Origin: Anseranas semipalmata
Taxonomy: Eukaryota > Chordata > Aves > Anseriformes > Anseranatidae
Reading direction: 5' to 3'
Assembly (NCBI GenBank): GCA_013399115.1
Contig: VXAA01002213.1
Span: 248,081-312,080 of the forward strand
Length of the DNA: 64,000 bases
Shown: positions 1 to 11,116 of the stretch, in pieces
Layout of the letters: the number at the start of each line of letters is the position of its first letter
Position numbering within the stretch: the stretch's first letter is position 1
Notes under the pieces: model-generated
Databases searched by the model: none
Seen by the model: only the letters and a program-made list of their open reading frames with translations
Told to the model about the DNA's origin: nothing
Translations under genes and position numbers: made by a program

Positions 1-2264
1 TTATAGGGACCTCTCTCCCTCCGTAACTCCTTGAGATGCATCATCACATTTGGGGAATTGCAGGATCTCTTGCATCACTCTCTCCTGCTGCATTGCTTGG
101 GGTGGGCTGAAGTCAGGATGTCACCGAAGATGTTGCATTTGTTTGCTTTTGTCACTGTGAGCCACGGCCTGAATGCACACACAGGTGAATGCAGCTTTTA
201 ATGTGCATTCATTATATCCACCTGACATCCCCTCGAAGGAAGAGAGGGCTTATTATTGTCGCTCCTTAAAATAAAGATGGATGAGAGCTCTAAACCTCTC
301 AAATAAAGTGCCTGACCATACGTAGTGGCTAAAAATAAATCATATACGGCCATCTATTCCATGTAAATGAATGGCAAGACATATAGATATAGACATTGTG
401 TTAAGTTTGTCAAGCAGAAGCAGCCAAAAATATTGATCAAGGCAAGGGGGGAAAATTGATAATGAACTGGACTCCAGGAAGACTTTAATTGACAGTGACT
501 TCTGTGAACCAGCTCTGGACAGTATATATAAACTGACCACGATGTAGCTTTATTGCAATGCACTCTCCTTTAATTAATTGTCACCTTTGTTAAGACTGGC
601 TACAGATCAAAGGTTTAAAGAGACTTAACAGGTTCTTAGTAACAAACCCTTCAGATGCATTAGAAATATCCGACAGCTCAGCCAATGAGGCATGCAGATT
701 TCGATCTACCTCACCCTTATCTGTTTATTTCTCCCTCCTTTGTTGAACACGGATAGTCATTGTTTAACATTAACTATTTCATAGATGGCTTTGTTGGCAA
801 TGTTGATGCCCCCAGGGATGTGTATTTGCCAGCGAGAGGTGCCTTCGCTGTTAGGTCTGTCAAAGTATTTTGCCACTAGAAACTTGCTTATGGTTTGAGA
901 GACCAAGGTGCAGTACAGGCAGTGTTCATAACACAGGCTATTCTTTCCCTTTTATGTTATAGAGATCTGTAATTTCCTGATTTAAATCTGGAAAACATAA
1001 CGAGACACAGTTTACATGAAAGGTGCAGCCGAGAATGAACTTTTACATGAAAGTTGTGTATGCAGACAGATAGGAGTGTGTCTGCCACGTTTGTGTATCA
1101 CACGCACATGCAACCGGTATGTGCATATTAATGAAAACATGCATTCAGTATAGACATATATACATTCAGGCTGACATATGTCTCTAAATAATTCCTTTCT
1201 GAAAGACAGTACAGAGATCGTATTCTTGCATGAAAGTGGCAGGTGACTTAACAGGCTATTCCCGGAATTATATGCAGAGTTTAATATGATACATAGCTGT
1301 TTCTTCATTATACTATTTCAATGATACAGTCACACTTAATTAATCCATGTCTGGTTTATTTGTACATTGTGTCTGAATCTCCAAAATATTTTAGAGGCAA
1401 CCCGGCTGACTTCCCAGTGCGCTGGGGCAGATAACTCTGGACATGAAGCTTCTTCAAACAGAATAAAAATGGAGCTTTGCAGACAGAGTTGGTCTGATGA
1501 TATCTGACTGCATATTTGGCCTGCTTCTAATTCAAATGCCTGTGTACATAATACACAGAGACTATGTATGCACGCATGTATCGAAAGGGCAGGCTTACAT
1601 TTGTGTATAGTTCCTCTCCTTTTCAGTCCCTAAGGATAGATTCGCATCACATAGTATGCATCACTCACTGCAAACGCACACAAATATCTTTGTCGGATTC
1701 GGTAGCTTCTTGCAGGTAGATGTATAAAGCAGCATCAGCCTAATAATATCCCTATAAAACAGTGCTTCCTTCCTAGGATCCAGAGGGATGAAGGTTGTCA
1801 GAAGATCAAAAGATATATCACAGTGTGCTTGTAGAAATCCCCTGATTATGTTTCCTCTCTATAATGCTCTAATTCACTATTTGATCAATTGTAAAAGGGC
1901 CAATGCTTTAGTAGGAAAAAAAAAAGTATTAGGTTACTAGATGCTTCAGGGTGAGTGAAAATCACACCTAAAATTATATGTAGCAATACAGTAATGAGCT
2001 TATCAATACTTCTTTAAGGAATCTGACAGCCCTATAGGAGAGATTCAGTTCTGCGAGCAAAGGTCACAATACAGATATTGCTTATTAAGACTATCAATAG
2101 CCTGGTTGACCAATCTAACCAGAGACTGTATAATGTACCTGCTGTTAACAGGCAGGGAGGAGAACTATGAAGAATTTACAGAATTGCCCACATGTAATAT
2201 TAATAATATTGATTGATTCTAATAATATAATAAGGTAAAGATGCACTTCTTTGAAATGGTGCAT
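1..2264. other. AT-rich gene-free DNA, possible regulatory desert
   Basis: I see no ORF with coding character and no exon with paired splice sites. The stretch is AT-rich with many TAAT-type homeodomain cores and no recognisable recent transposon, the texture often seen in deserts around developmental genes. That reading is inference; only a multi-species alignment would show conservation. The clearest motif cluster is listed separately at 570-613. Confidence 0.4.
570..613 (+). promoter_or_regulatory. Candidate enhancer core: homeodomain, SOX and TCF/LEF motifs
   Basis: Three well-formed binding motifs lie within 44 bases. TTAATTAATTG (570-580) is a homeodomain-type palindrome. CCTTTGTT (584-591) fits the SOX HMG-box consensus. 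AGATCAAAGG (604-613) is an exact match to the TCF/LEF consensus used by Wnt/beta-catenin. Single motifs of this length are common by chance; the close packing is the reason for listing it. No target gene is visible in the window. Activity and conservation are unproven. Confidence 0.3.
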
Positions 2265-2265
2265 G

Positions 2266-2282
2266 AAAGAGAGAGAGAGAGG
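2266..2282. repeat. (GA)n microsatellite
   Basis: A short run of GA dinucleotides, with no associated gene. Confidence 0.8.
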
Positions 2283-3867
2283 CAGATACCTTTGCTGAGT
2301 AGCTTGGACTGGCTGGCAACTCTTTGAAAGCTAACCCGGGGAAAACTGTTTTCTTGCCCCTCCTAGGCAGGGCTCCGTTTCTTGCCCCGTGTCTCGCCAG
2401 ACCTGTGCAGAGACGGGACGCCTCCTGCTCTGGGATCAGGTCTTTGCATGGCAGCTGCAGAGAAACCAGAGGCCTGGAGAAACTCCAGGACTGAGCAGGA
2501 CTGATCCCAGAGAGCTCTTTATTCAATGCAGCAGTGCGGTGAAAGTGCTCTGTGTATTTTATTTTTCACACTTTTAGTAGCATTTAAAAAATTAGGGAAA
2601 GAAAAGGATGGAAGTAACGTATATTCTATGGTATGCACAATCTATAATTGATGGGAAAGGACTTTGCAGAGCAGACAGAGACCTGCTCCAAAGCCTGTTG
2701 AAGTCTTCAGGAAAACCCCACCTCACCTGCAGCAGGGTTTGCACTGGGCCCCAAGTTACGGACACTTCTGCAACGTACCGCTCGTTGGGGCAGGAGCTAC
2801 CGATAACATGCAGTGTGAGTGCCGTAAGGTTGTTACTCCTATAAATCTAGATATACAGACCGTCTTGCTTCCAGATTTCCTAACTGCTCCCTCCTCAGCT
2901 ATAGGCTGCCTGTCTAGGTTTGCTAGTTCACTCCCGCTGTACCATTCAGCTTGGAGCGTCTCGTTCCAGTTGCCGTACGGTGGTTTCAAGATGGTTTGCA
3001 TTTCATTATTTCTTCTCTCAGTTTACAGTGTGAGTGTTTTTCTTTTGTGAGCATTTAATTGCTTTTAAAAGTGATTTATTTGATCCTATTCCATCTTCAA
3101 TAATACACGGATGAGGATGCAATTTTTCACCCTCTTTTATAAAGATATACTGTTATTCAGTTATGCTGTTCTGCGGGTTTTGTTCTGTTTTGTGTGTTCA
3201 GAGGGAGACTGGTCATTTTTTTGCTTTGTTTTCCTTTTTTCTTTTTTTTTGACTATGGATTTTTTTATTTTTATTTTAAGAAAAAGAAATTTCATTCAAG
3301 ATACTGGCAATAAAAAAGAAAAGTAGGAGTGGAAGTGAGGAATGGGCAAGACAACCAACAAAAATCCTCTGGCAAAGTCTTTAAAAGCATACCATTGCTG
3401 CATGTTTACTTGCAAGAGTCTGGACACAGCTGATTTTGACACCAAAGAAAAGAGTATCTTACAAATGATTTAACTCCAAATTTAGTCATTGACAGAGAAG
3501 GGGAAAAAAAGCAAGTCAACCCAGAGAAACAGTAGGAGGAAACACACACAAAGATCTCGCAGGATATAATGGTGATATAGTGGTGCTAGGTTTTACATTC
3601 TGCTCTCGGCACAGTAAAAGTTAACACCAAATTAAACAAACAAGCAAGAAAAGCAAGCGTTGCTGTTCCTTCTGTATTTTTATTAGTGGCTATCACATCT
3701 CAGAGCTGCCCCCTTGAAACTGGAGCCTGGCTCTGCAGTCTGGAAGGCAGGGCAGCATCTGGTGGGTGAGGGCGGGCAGCCACGGACCGGCCGACTCGGT
3801 TCTAATCAGGGCTGGGATAATTACTCACCAGCACTCTCTGATGGAGTCATTTAAGCTTGGTGCCTTC
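2283..3867. other. Gene-free unique sequence
   Basis: Short ORFs on both strands have no recognisable domain and no convincing splice context. A T-rich tract with homopolymer T runs occupies about 3215-3275. Nothing else is supported here. Confidence 0.4.
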
Positions 3868-3925
3868 GGGCCTGATCCGAAACCTGTTGAATCAATGGGA
3901 AGATTCCCATTGGCTCCAGCAAGCT
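3868..3925 (+). repeat. Half of a palindromic MITE-like element (GGGCCTGATCC type)
   Basis: The sequence starts GGGCCTGATCC and continues into an 'AATCAATGGGAA..CCCATTGG' palindromic centre. This is the arrangement of the abundant non-autonomous elements of crocodilians and turtles (Chompy-like). The second terminal inverted repeat (GGATCAGGCCC) is not recognisable downstream, so it looks truncated. Family name is from memory of the consensus, not a search. Confidence 0.5.
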
Positions 3926-4398
3926 ATCGATCTGTCATTTCCTCATCTGCAATATTAGGCCAGTTGGATTTTCTTAGGAACGAGGAGTTAATGGCAGAAA
4001 TTTGACATTTGTTTTCCGTCAGAAAAGGTTTTGGTGCATCTCTGATGACAAGTGTGTTGCATTAGAGCCTCTTTCAGTGCAGATCAGGAAACGTGCTTGC
4101 AAAAAACATGCGGTGGGGAGGTGGAAAATTAGCTTTGCTCATTTTACTTGAAAATACATATTTGTCCCTGCTTTGCCAAGAAAGGGTCAATGGCAATTTT
4201 GCCAGTTTTCTTTGTGTGAGTAGGATTCAGCCTTCATAATTTCTCTGTCTACAGGAATATCATCATTCACTGATTCAGGATCTTGATTTTTTTTTTCTTT
4301 TAGTGAATCACATATATACTCTTCATTGTTATGGCAACTGAGGGAGCTGCAAGGCTCAAGGATTTGATGAAGGGCTGCATCCCACCTTTCTTCTCTAA
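3926..4398. other. Gene-free spacer between two MITE remnants
   Basis: No coding, RNA or repeat feature is supported. A 10-base T run lies near 4290. The nearby MITE fragments on either side share the GGGCCTGATCC end. Confidence 0.4.
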
Positions 4399-4445
4399 GG
4401 GCCTGATCCAAACCTATTGTTCACAATACAATTTGGATCAAGCCA
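4399..4445. repeat. Minimal MITE-like palindrome
   Basis: The two ends are inverted copies: GGGCCTGATCCAAA at the left and TTTGGATCAAGCC at the right, separated by about 20 bases. It looks like an internally deleted copy of the family at 3868. No protein is encoded. Confidence 0.5.
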
Positions 4446-4994
4446 AAGGGATCTGCCTTCCTCGGGTTGGTAAAAAAAGCAAGTTCCCTCCAGACAAGTG
4501 TACTCCTGCCCTCGGTACGGGCAGAAGGAATTGGCAGTTGTCATCCATTAGCTGAGGACCAACCCAACACTCCACAAAGTCAATAGTTAGACTGTGACCC
4601 AGCCTCGCGAACAACAGACAGACACTGCGTGAATCCTTAAGCAGGGGATGTGAACGTCCCTGCCTTTGGCAGAGGAAGGTAGTCCAGAAGGGGCTTTCAC
4701 TGCTGCTACTCAAGAAGCAGCTTATTGTGGGGGATAAACAAGATTCCAGTGACCTCGAGCACCCAGCCACAACAAAATTCATTTAGAAACCTTTTCATTT
4801 AAAAGGGTTTTTTCAGATTATCTCTTACAGTGATGATCTGGCCACTGACAAGCAAATAAATCAGACTCCTTTTTTTTTTTTTTAAATTTCAGTCGTAGTT
4901 TTAGCTATTTCATCAATAGCAACGTATGTAGTATTTTGCGTTTCCATCCCATCTGTGCTTACGTTTCTTCATGAAATAAATGAAAGAGCTGGAC
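4446..4994. other. Gene-free unique sequence
   Basis: A 114-codon open frame on the minus strand covers 4438-4782 but shows no domain, no codon bias I can see and no splice context, so I treat it as chance. A T homopolymer of about 15 bases lies near 4870-4884. Confidence 0.4.
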
Positions 4995-5019
4995 TGTGTG
5001 TGTGTGTATGTGTGTGTGT
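4995..5019. repeat. (TG)n microsatellite with one TATG interruption
   Basis: A 25-base run of TG dinucleotides, broken once. Confidence 0.85.
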
Positions 5020-5687
5020 ACAGTCAATTATCTACCCCCAAGTCTATTTGAAATCATCACAGTGCACTCAAGTCAATGATATTCTGTCAAAGGTGGAGAG
5101 GAAGCGTGTGTGCAGGGTGAGTGTGCGAACGTGATGCTGTTTGATTGCCTGAAATCCAACGAAGTCTCAGTATCAAAGGCCTGGGGGCAGCAGGGAAAGT
5201 ATTTGTTTGTTTAATTATTTATATATTTACTCAGCTTTACTGACAGTGTTTGCAGATGGGGAAGAAAAAAAAATGAAGAAGGGATGTTGGGTTCTTGTTT
5301 GGAGGGGAACGTGTGTTGTATTAGCCTCAATCTGTTCTCCCATATAATGGCTGCTTTGTGCTGTTAAATGATCATTTGTTACTGACCGGCTCATTGAAAA
5401 AGGCCAGAGAGGTGCTGGTAGAATTAGATTTTACGAGTTTATTCATAAAAGGAGTTGCACAATAGGTGTGTCATTCCCCCGTCCTCTCCACTACATCGAT
5501 CCAGGGACAGGACTCCCGGCAGCAGCTTCCTAACACACAAAGAAATAGCCGAGCCATCAGCCAGCCCGGTGACCCTGCTCTGTGCCACCAGGCAGAAGAC
5601 ATCGGTCCAAATGCCGGGCGAGCCACTCGCTCCCCAGGCTCCCATCTCCATCCCAGCCCCTGTGTTTGCTGGACTCCTGCTGGCTGG
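5020..5687. other. Gene-free DNA becoming C/T-rich toward the duplication
   Basis: From about 5460 the + strand becomes pyrimidine-rich and GC-richer, continuing unbroken into the first duplicated copy. Overlapping open frames on both strands in this segment reflect base composition; none has a recognisable domain. Confidence 0.4.
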
Positions 5688-7143
5688 GTTTGGACCTTTG
5701 GACCATCCTCACTTGCTCAGCTTCTTCCCTGGGCAAAGGTTGCATGTCCAAGCACGGGTGTGCACATCACGGGCTCAGCATCGTCCCCAGGGTCTGGTCC
5801 CTTCCCCAGACACCTCTCTCCACGTGCCCGCTTCCCCTGACATCCTTCTCAGCCTACCTGCGCTCCCGAGCTGTTCGTTTCCCACAGCCAGCCTCTGCCA
5901 GCGCAGCCCTGCTTGCCCGGCTCTCTGTTCACACTCCCTTTCCCTCGGTTCAGCTCCGTGCTGACGGCTCGCCCTCGCGCTGCTGTTGGCCATCACCCCT
6001 GCAGGGCTCTTGGCTGGTCCGTGGCTGGAGCCGCTGCTCCGACCTCCCGGTCCGCACAGACTGCCCCTGCTCTCCTCTCGGCTCTTCCCCAGGCAGGGCT
6101 GGGGGAAAGGCAGCTACACTGACCCCGCCGACATTAAAAAAGCCATGAGTAGTAGCCGAAAGACCCACAAAGTATACACACGCACGCAGATAAACAAATA
6201 GATATCTCTGTGTGTAAACCATTGAAAGAGCAGAGAGAAAAGGTTTCTTTCTTTTGAGGTTCAAAGCCCAGTGTCGTCTTTCAGAGATTGAAAAAAAACA
6301 CAACAGTGCAGTAGTTCTATAATTTCACCAAAGCAATTGCACCTTTTTTAAAAAAACTTTTCTTGTTTCATTAAATCAGCAGCAGATTTCTCACACCTGA
6401 ACAAAAATCCTGCATACATTTTCCTTTGAATTCTTAAAATCGTGAGCTTATTCTTAACTATTCTTGGCAGCCCCTTCTGGGACTACAGTTCGGCTTCTTG
6501 CAGAAATATTTCTCCCTGCTGTTTTGAAACATAGCTACCCATCACCTCCAGGACCCTTCTCTAGCAGCCCCGCATTAAAGCAAGAAGGTAAAATAAGGCT
6601 TTGGTGTAGCACTGCACCAGTCTGCCTCGTTCAGAGGTGGGTTGGGATGTGATTAGGACCCTATTTCTAGCCCAGACCTCTCACTAACCTTCTGTGTCCT
6701 GCAAGATCCCGTTACTAGACCTTGCTCTTCCTCAGTTTGCTATGTGTAAAGAAGAATTTATGATATCCGGCTTTGCAAAGAGCTTTGTGTGTATTTAAGG
6801 TGTAAGTCGTGCTGTAGCTTTAGCGGTGATGGTCTAAGGTTATAAATGAGACAACATTTGTAAGGAGAGGTAATATCTTTTATTAGTCCAGCTGATATAG
6901 CTGGAAAAAAAACAGACAGACTTCCTTGTGTGCTTGAAAGCTTGTCTATTTTATTCCAACTCTATCGGTTGGTCTAATAAAAGATATTACCTCTCCCGGA
7001 AAGCCTTGTCTTATTTGAGGTGTAAAGCATGTACGCTGATTATTTAGGCCTGTTCTGTGGCAGTGGGGAGGGGTTAGGCATTTCCTCATCTAGGAGGCCA
7101 GGGTAAGAGCCGCCCGGGCTGGTGCCCCCGCCATCCCCGCCGT
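5688..7143 (+). repeat. Tandem duplication, copy 1 (probable assembly artefact)
   Basis: This 1456-base segment recurs at 7145-8599 with only a handful of differences: C/T changes near the start of each copy, T versus C around 6029 versus 7486, GTTGGG versus GTGGG near 6640, and C versus T near 7125 versus 8581. The 3' end of this copy stops at a single N (7144) and the second copy begins at once after it. The content is a C/T-rich 400-base segment, a 170-base hairpin element and unique DNA. The pattern fits two haplotypes assembled side by side. A recent true tandem duplication is the alternative. Confidence 0.9.
6844..7016. mobile_element. Short non-autonomous element with long terminal inverted repeats (copy 1)
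   Basis: About 63 bases at each end (6844-6906 and 6954-7016) are imperfect inverted copies, both containing the core TAATATCTTTTATTAG or its complement. The middle is only about 47 bases with no ORF. Imperfect 13-base direct repeats flank it (6793-6805 and 7013-7025, 12 of 13 matching), a possible target-site duplication. The termini resemble those of Penelope-like retroelements abundant in turtles and crocodilians, as I recall them. It is a remnant and encodes nothing. Confidence 0.5.
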
Positions 7144-7144
7144 N
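7144..7144. other. Single-base assembly gap at duplication junction
   Basis: One N sits exactly between the two copies. A lone N at such a junction is typical of scaffolders that place a one-base gap when contig ends overlap or the estimated gap is not positive. Confidence 0.9.
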
Positions 7145-8599
7145 GTTTGGACCTTTGGACCATCCTCACTTGCTCAGCTTCCTCCCTGGGCAAAGGTTGC
7201 ATGTCCAAGCACGGGTGTGCACATCACGGGCTCAGCATCGTCCCCAGGGTCTGGTCCCTTCCCCAGACACCTCTCTCCACGTGCCCGCTTCCCCTGACAT
7301 CCTTCTCAGCCTACCTGCGCTCCCGAGCTGTTCGTTTCCCACAGCCAGCCTCTGCCAGCGCAGCCCTGCTTGCCCGGCTCTCTGTTCACACTCCCTTTCC
7401 CTCGGTTCAGCTCCGTGCTGACGGCTCGCCCTCGCGCTGCTGTTGGCCATCACCCCTGCAGGGCTCTTGGCTGGTCCGTGGCCGGAGCCGCTGCTCCGAC
7501 CTCCCGGTCCGCACAGACTGCCCCTGCTCTCCTCTCGGCTCTTCCCCAGGCAGGGCTGGGGGAAAGGCAGCTACACTGACCCCGCCGACATTAAAAAAGC
7601 CATGAGTAGTAGCCGAAAGACCCACAAAGTATACACACGCACGCAGATAAACAAATAGATATCTCTGTGTGTAAACCATTGAAAGAGCAGAGAGAAAAGG
7701 TTTCTTTCTTTTGAGGTTCAAAGCCCAGTGTCGTCTTTCAGAGATTGAAAAAAAACACAACAGTGCAGTAGTTCTATAATTTCACCAAAGCAATTGCACC
7801 TTTTTTAAAAAAACTTTTCTTGTTTCATTAAATCAGCAGCAGATTTCTCACACCTGAACAAAAATCCTGCATACATTTTCCTTTGAATTCTTAAAATCGT
7901 GAGCTTATTCTTAACTATTCTTGGCAGCCCCTTCTGGGACTACAGTTCGGCTTCTTGCAGAAATATTTCTCCCTGCTGTTTTGAAACATAGCTACCCATC
8001 ACCTCCAGGACCCTTCTCTAGCAGCCCCGCATTAAAGCAAGAAGGTAAAATAAGGCTTTGGTGTAGCACTGCACCAGTCTGCCTCGTTCAGAGGTGGGTG
8101 GGATGTGATTAGGACCCTATTTCTAGCCCAGACCTCTCACTAACCTTCTGTGTCCTGCAAGATCCCGTTACTAGACCTTGCTCTTCCTCAGTTTGCTATG
8201 TGTAAAGAAGAATTTATGATATCCGGCTTTGCAAAGAGCTTTGTGTGTATTTAAGGTGTAAGTCGTGCTGTAGCTTTAGCGGTGATGGTCTAAGGTTATA
8301 AATGAGACAACATTTGTAAGGAGAGGTAATATCTTTTATTAGTCCAGCTGATATAGCTGGAAAAAAAACAGACAGACTTCCTTGTGTGCTTGAAAGCTTG
8401 TCTATTTTATTCCAACTCTATCGGTTGGTCTAATAAAAGATATTACCTCTCCCGGAAAGCCTTGTCTTATTTGAGGTGTAAAGCATGTACGCTGATTATT
8501 TAGGCCTGTTCTGTGGCAGTGGGGAGGGGTTAGGCATTTCCTCATCTAGGAGGCCAGGGTAAGAGCCGCCCGGGCTGGTGTCCCCGCCATCCCCGCCGT
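7145..8599 (+). repeat. Tandem duplication, copy 2 (probable assembly artefact)
   Basis: Near-identical repeat of 5688-7143, one base shorter. Sequence after 8599 continues smoothly into GC-rich DNA (CCCGGCGATGG), which the first copy would have continued into had it not stopped at the N. This supports one real copy flanked by 5687 on the left and 8600 on the right. Confidence 0.9.
8300..8472. mobile_element. Short non-autonomous element with long terminal inverted repeats (copy 2)
   Basis: Second appearance of the hairpin element inside the duplicated segment, at an offset of 1456 bases and apparently unchanged. If the duplication is an artefact, only one of the two elements exists in the genome. 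Confidence 0.5.
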
Positions 8600-9892
8600 G
8601 CCCGGCGATGGTGGCCGTCTCGCAGGTGTTCAGAGGCACGGAGAAACTCCAGCAGCCCCTGTTTTCTGATCCCGGAGATGTCCTTTCTTTTTTGCTGTTC
8701 TGCTCCCTTGCGAAGCGCCGCGTGCCCTCTCCTCACCCCTGCTACAGTGATTTATTTAAAAAATTGCTGTGTGTGTGTGCGCGAGCGCGTGTGTGGGCAA
8801 CCACACAAACATCCCCAAGCTGCCGAGCAAGCTGATGAGCATTTTCTAATGTATTTAGCAAGTAATAATGCAAACCACAGGCAAAAAGTACAGCGAGGAG
8901 TACAGGTAAAATCCTTAAGCCAGGGAAGTCTTGGGAAGGAAGGGATTTTTCCTTCATCTGCTAGTAAATCGCAGTCCCCTGCATGGCCAGGGAAGCATTT
9001 TGGTTGTGTTTTTGTTTTTGTTTTTCATAAAGCACAGCTGAAAATACCGAGCAGCTGAAAAGAATCCCGAAGCAGGTAGCAGGTTTTCAGACACGGCAAA
9101 ATCCTACTGGTATGCACAAGGCAGCAGTAGTCCGAAGACGGCTATTACTTATGCTTGGCTTTACTACCAGGGAAAGCATCGGATCATCTATTCAGATCAG
9201 GATAGTCAGCTATGCCAAAGGTTTAATCAAATATTAAACATGGTCAGTAAACTTAAACCAACGTTGGATGTGCAGCAGTTCTGCTCCTTTTCAAGCAAGC
9301 GCTGGAAGAGGAGAAAGTTTTCTCCCATCTCCCTCTGACTGGGATTTCTTGTGGCCGGGGGCCCCTGTGTCAGGCAGGGACGCACGCTGGTGGAGGTGTA
9401 GGGAAATACGTGGGCACGGGGGGCTGCAGGTGCACCCCTTGCCCTGTCACGTAGAGGTGGCTTTGTTTTCTCCCACAAGTTCACATTTTTCTTGCCCAGA
9501 TCAGTTCCTGTATGATTCCAATCGTCCATCCCGTACGCTTTCACTGTCTGTCTGCCCCTCTCCAAATATCACGCTTTCTCTCTCCCGCTCCCTCTCGTCA
9601 TCTGTCTGTTCAACAGAGCTAGACAGGTGTGTGTGTGTGCATTTGCAACCCTGTGCAGGTACATAGATGCGCATATCTGGCTGCTCATTGATAAATAATA
9701 CACGTACAAAGCCACATCTGCCTCCTTCCTGCGTGCGTTTGGGCTGTGTTTACACCCTCCAGCCCTTATTTATTCTGACCAGGGGCACTCAGAGGTAGAA
9801 CATTTTGCAGGGAGTTATGGTTTACGATGTTACCTCTCCCTTCTATTATTCATTCTCTCTGATTTTTATCTAATCTCTCTCTGATTGTCCTG
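8600..9892. other. Gene-free DNA, GC-rich at left, with simple repeats
   Basis: The first 150 bases are GC-rich with several CpGs. The segment then holds a (GT)n/(GC)n tract at 8768-8796 and a short (GT)n at 9626-9639. Open frames on both strands lack domains or splice context. Confidence 0.4.
8768..8796. repeat. Alternating GT/GC dinucleotide tract
   Basis: A run of alternating purine-pyrimidine (GTGTGTGTGTGCGCGAGCGC followed by GTGTGTG), interrupted once by GA. Such tracts can adopt left-handed Z-DNA under supercoiling; that is a general property, not shown here. Confidence 0.75.
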
Positions 9893-10140
9893 GTGCAGCT
9901 TAAGATACAAAGTGAATTTTTATTACATCATCAATATAATCTCCAGCTAATCAGCATCTGGGTGCATTACCGTGCCCCCTTTGGCTTTTCATCTGTGTTC
10001 ATAAATAATAAGAATAATAATCGGGGCCTTTTTGTGCACGCGTGTGTTTGCGTGTGTGTGTTGGTATCAGGCGGAGAGTCACAGCTGCACTTTTTCATTT
10101 CAGCCAGCTTGTTTTAGCAACATTGGACCCGGCTTTGTGC
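9893..10140. promoter_or_regulatory. Candidate conserved non-coding element
   Basis: An AT-rich segment with homeodomain-like cores (CTAATCAGC, CATCATCAATATAATC) and little repeat character, ending at a CA/TG-rich tract near 10035-10060. I list it because its texture resembles known vertebrate non-coding elements. Conservation is not demonstrated, so this is a weak call. Confidence 0.2.
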
Positions 10141-11012
10141 AGATTGTCTTGACTATTGCCCAGATTAATTTCCTGGTGCCTAACGCTTAAATCATGGAAA
10201 CAATTAAAGTGGATGAATCCGTCCACATCTTCTCGCAGCAACTGAACTTTGCTGTTAGCTTGGACACGCATTTTCGTGGTGTTATAGGCACCATGCCCAG
10301 TGCCAGAGGCATGTGGAGTAGTTAACACATCCCCCAGATGGATGTTTAACCTCTAATTTTTAGTGTGTACTCGCTCCTCTTTCTTGGGTAGGAGTATAGT
10401 ACGTCGTGTGTCTTTGAATGGCAAGCTCGGAGACCAGATTTTTGGCTTTTGACTGTTGATATTTTTCCACAGCTTGCTGTGTAGCACTCAGCCTGCCACT
10501 TGGGTCTGCAAATTTTGCAGAGTTGAGCTCCTCTACGTTTTTTCTTCTCCCTTTCCAGCTCTGGAAGAACAATAATACTTACTCATAAAGTAAGACTTGT
10601 GCCATACTTTGAAATTCTTATCTTCCATACAGATGTCTTGTGCATTTTACACAGAATCACTCTGCTTTCTGTTTGAAATACCCCGATTTGGCAAGGCAAG
10701 GCGATGGCAGTGCCTCTTTGTCAGGCAGGCAGATTTCAGACTGGCTTCCCAGTGGCTTAGGGTGAAACCCACATCCGATACACGAACCGTAACCCTCGTG
10801 TCCAAGCATGCAGTGCCAGGATTAGTCCTTTCTGAGTTGCCCGAGACTGATCACGAGCCCTGTGCCAGAGCTCAATCAGATATGACAAAGTCTTCAATAA
10901 AAAGGCACACGCGCTCGTGGGCAAATTTTAGAACGCTGCACTACGCAGCAGCCAGCCCCTTGGGAAGGGCCTGTATCTCGTCCAGATGAAATGTAGTTAT
11001 GGTATAGAGCCG
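10141..11012. other. Gene-free unique sequence
   Basis: A 130-codon plus-strand open frame (10597-10989) has no domain, no Kozak-type start and no splice context. Nothing else is supported. Confidence 0.4.
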
Positions 11013-11116
11013 TCCATCCTGCAAAGCGTGTGCTTAATTCATATTGTGGAAAGCCTCCCAGAAAGCAATAGGTTCTTAAAGTTGAGCAGGTGCTTAAATG
11101 CTTTGCTGGATCCGTG
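11013..11116. repeat. Palindromic MITE-like element (ATCCTGCAAAGC type)
   Basis: The left end CCATCCTGCAAAGCGTGTGC and the right end TGCTTAAATGCTTTGCTGGA are inverted copies of each other. The element has the 'AGCAC..TGCTTAA' interior of a widespread palindromic sauropsid repeat. Both ends survive, about 104 bases in all. It has no ORF. Confidence 0.5.

Noticed and set aside
4995..5019. (TG)n run as a possible regulatory Z-DNA element
   Set aside because: Ordinary microsatellite with an interruption and no promoter nearby.
5455..7605. Open frames of 120-188 codons repeated in both duplicated copies
   Set aside because: They follow C/T-rich composition, overlap on both strands, and recur only because the segment is assembled twice. 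Repetition here is not conservation.
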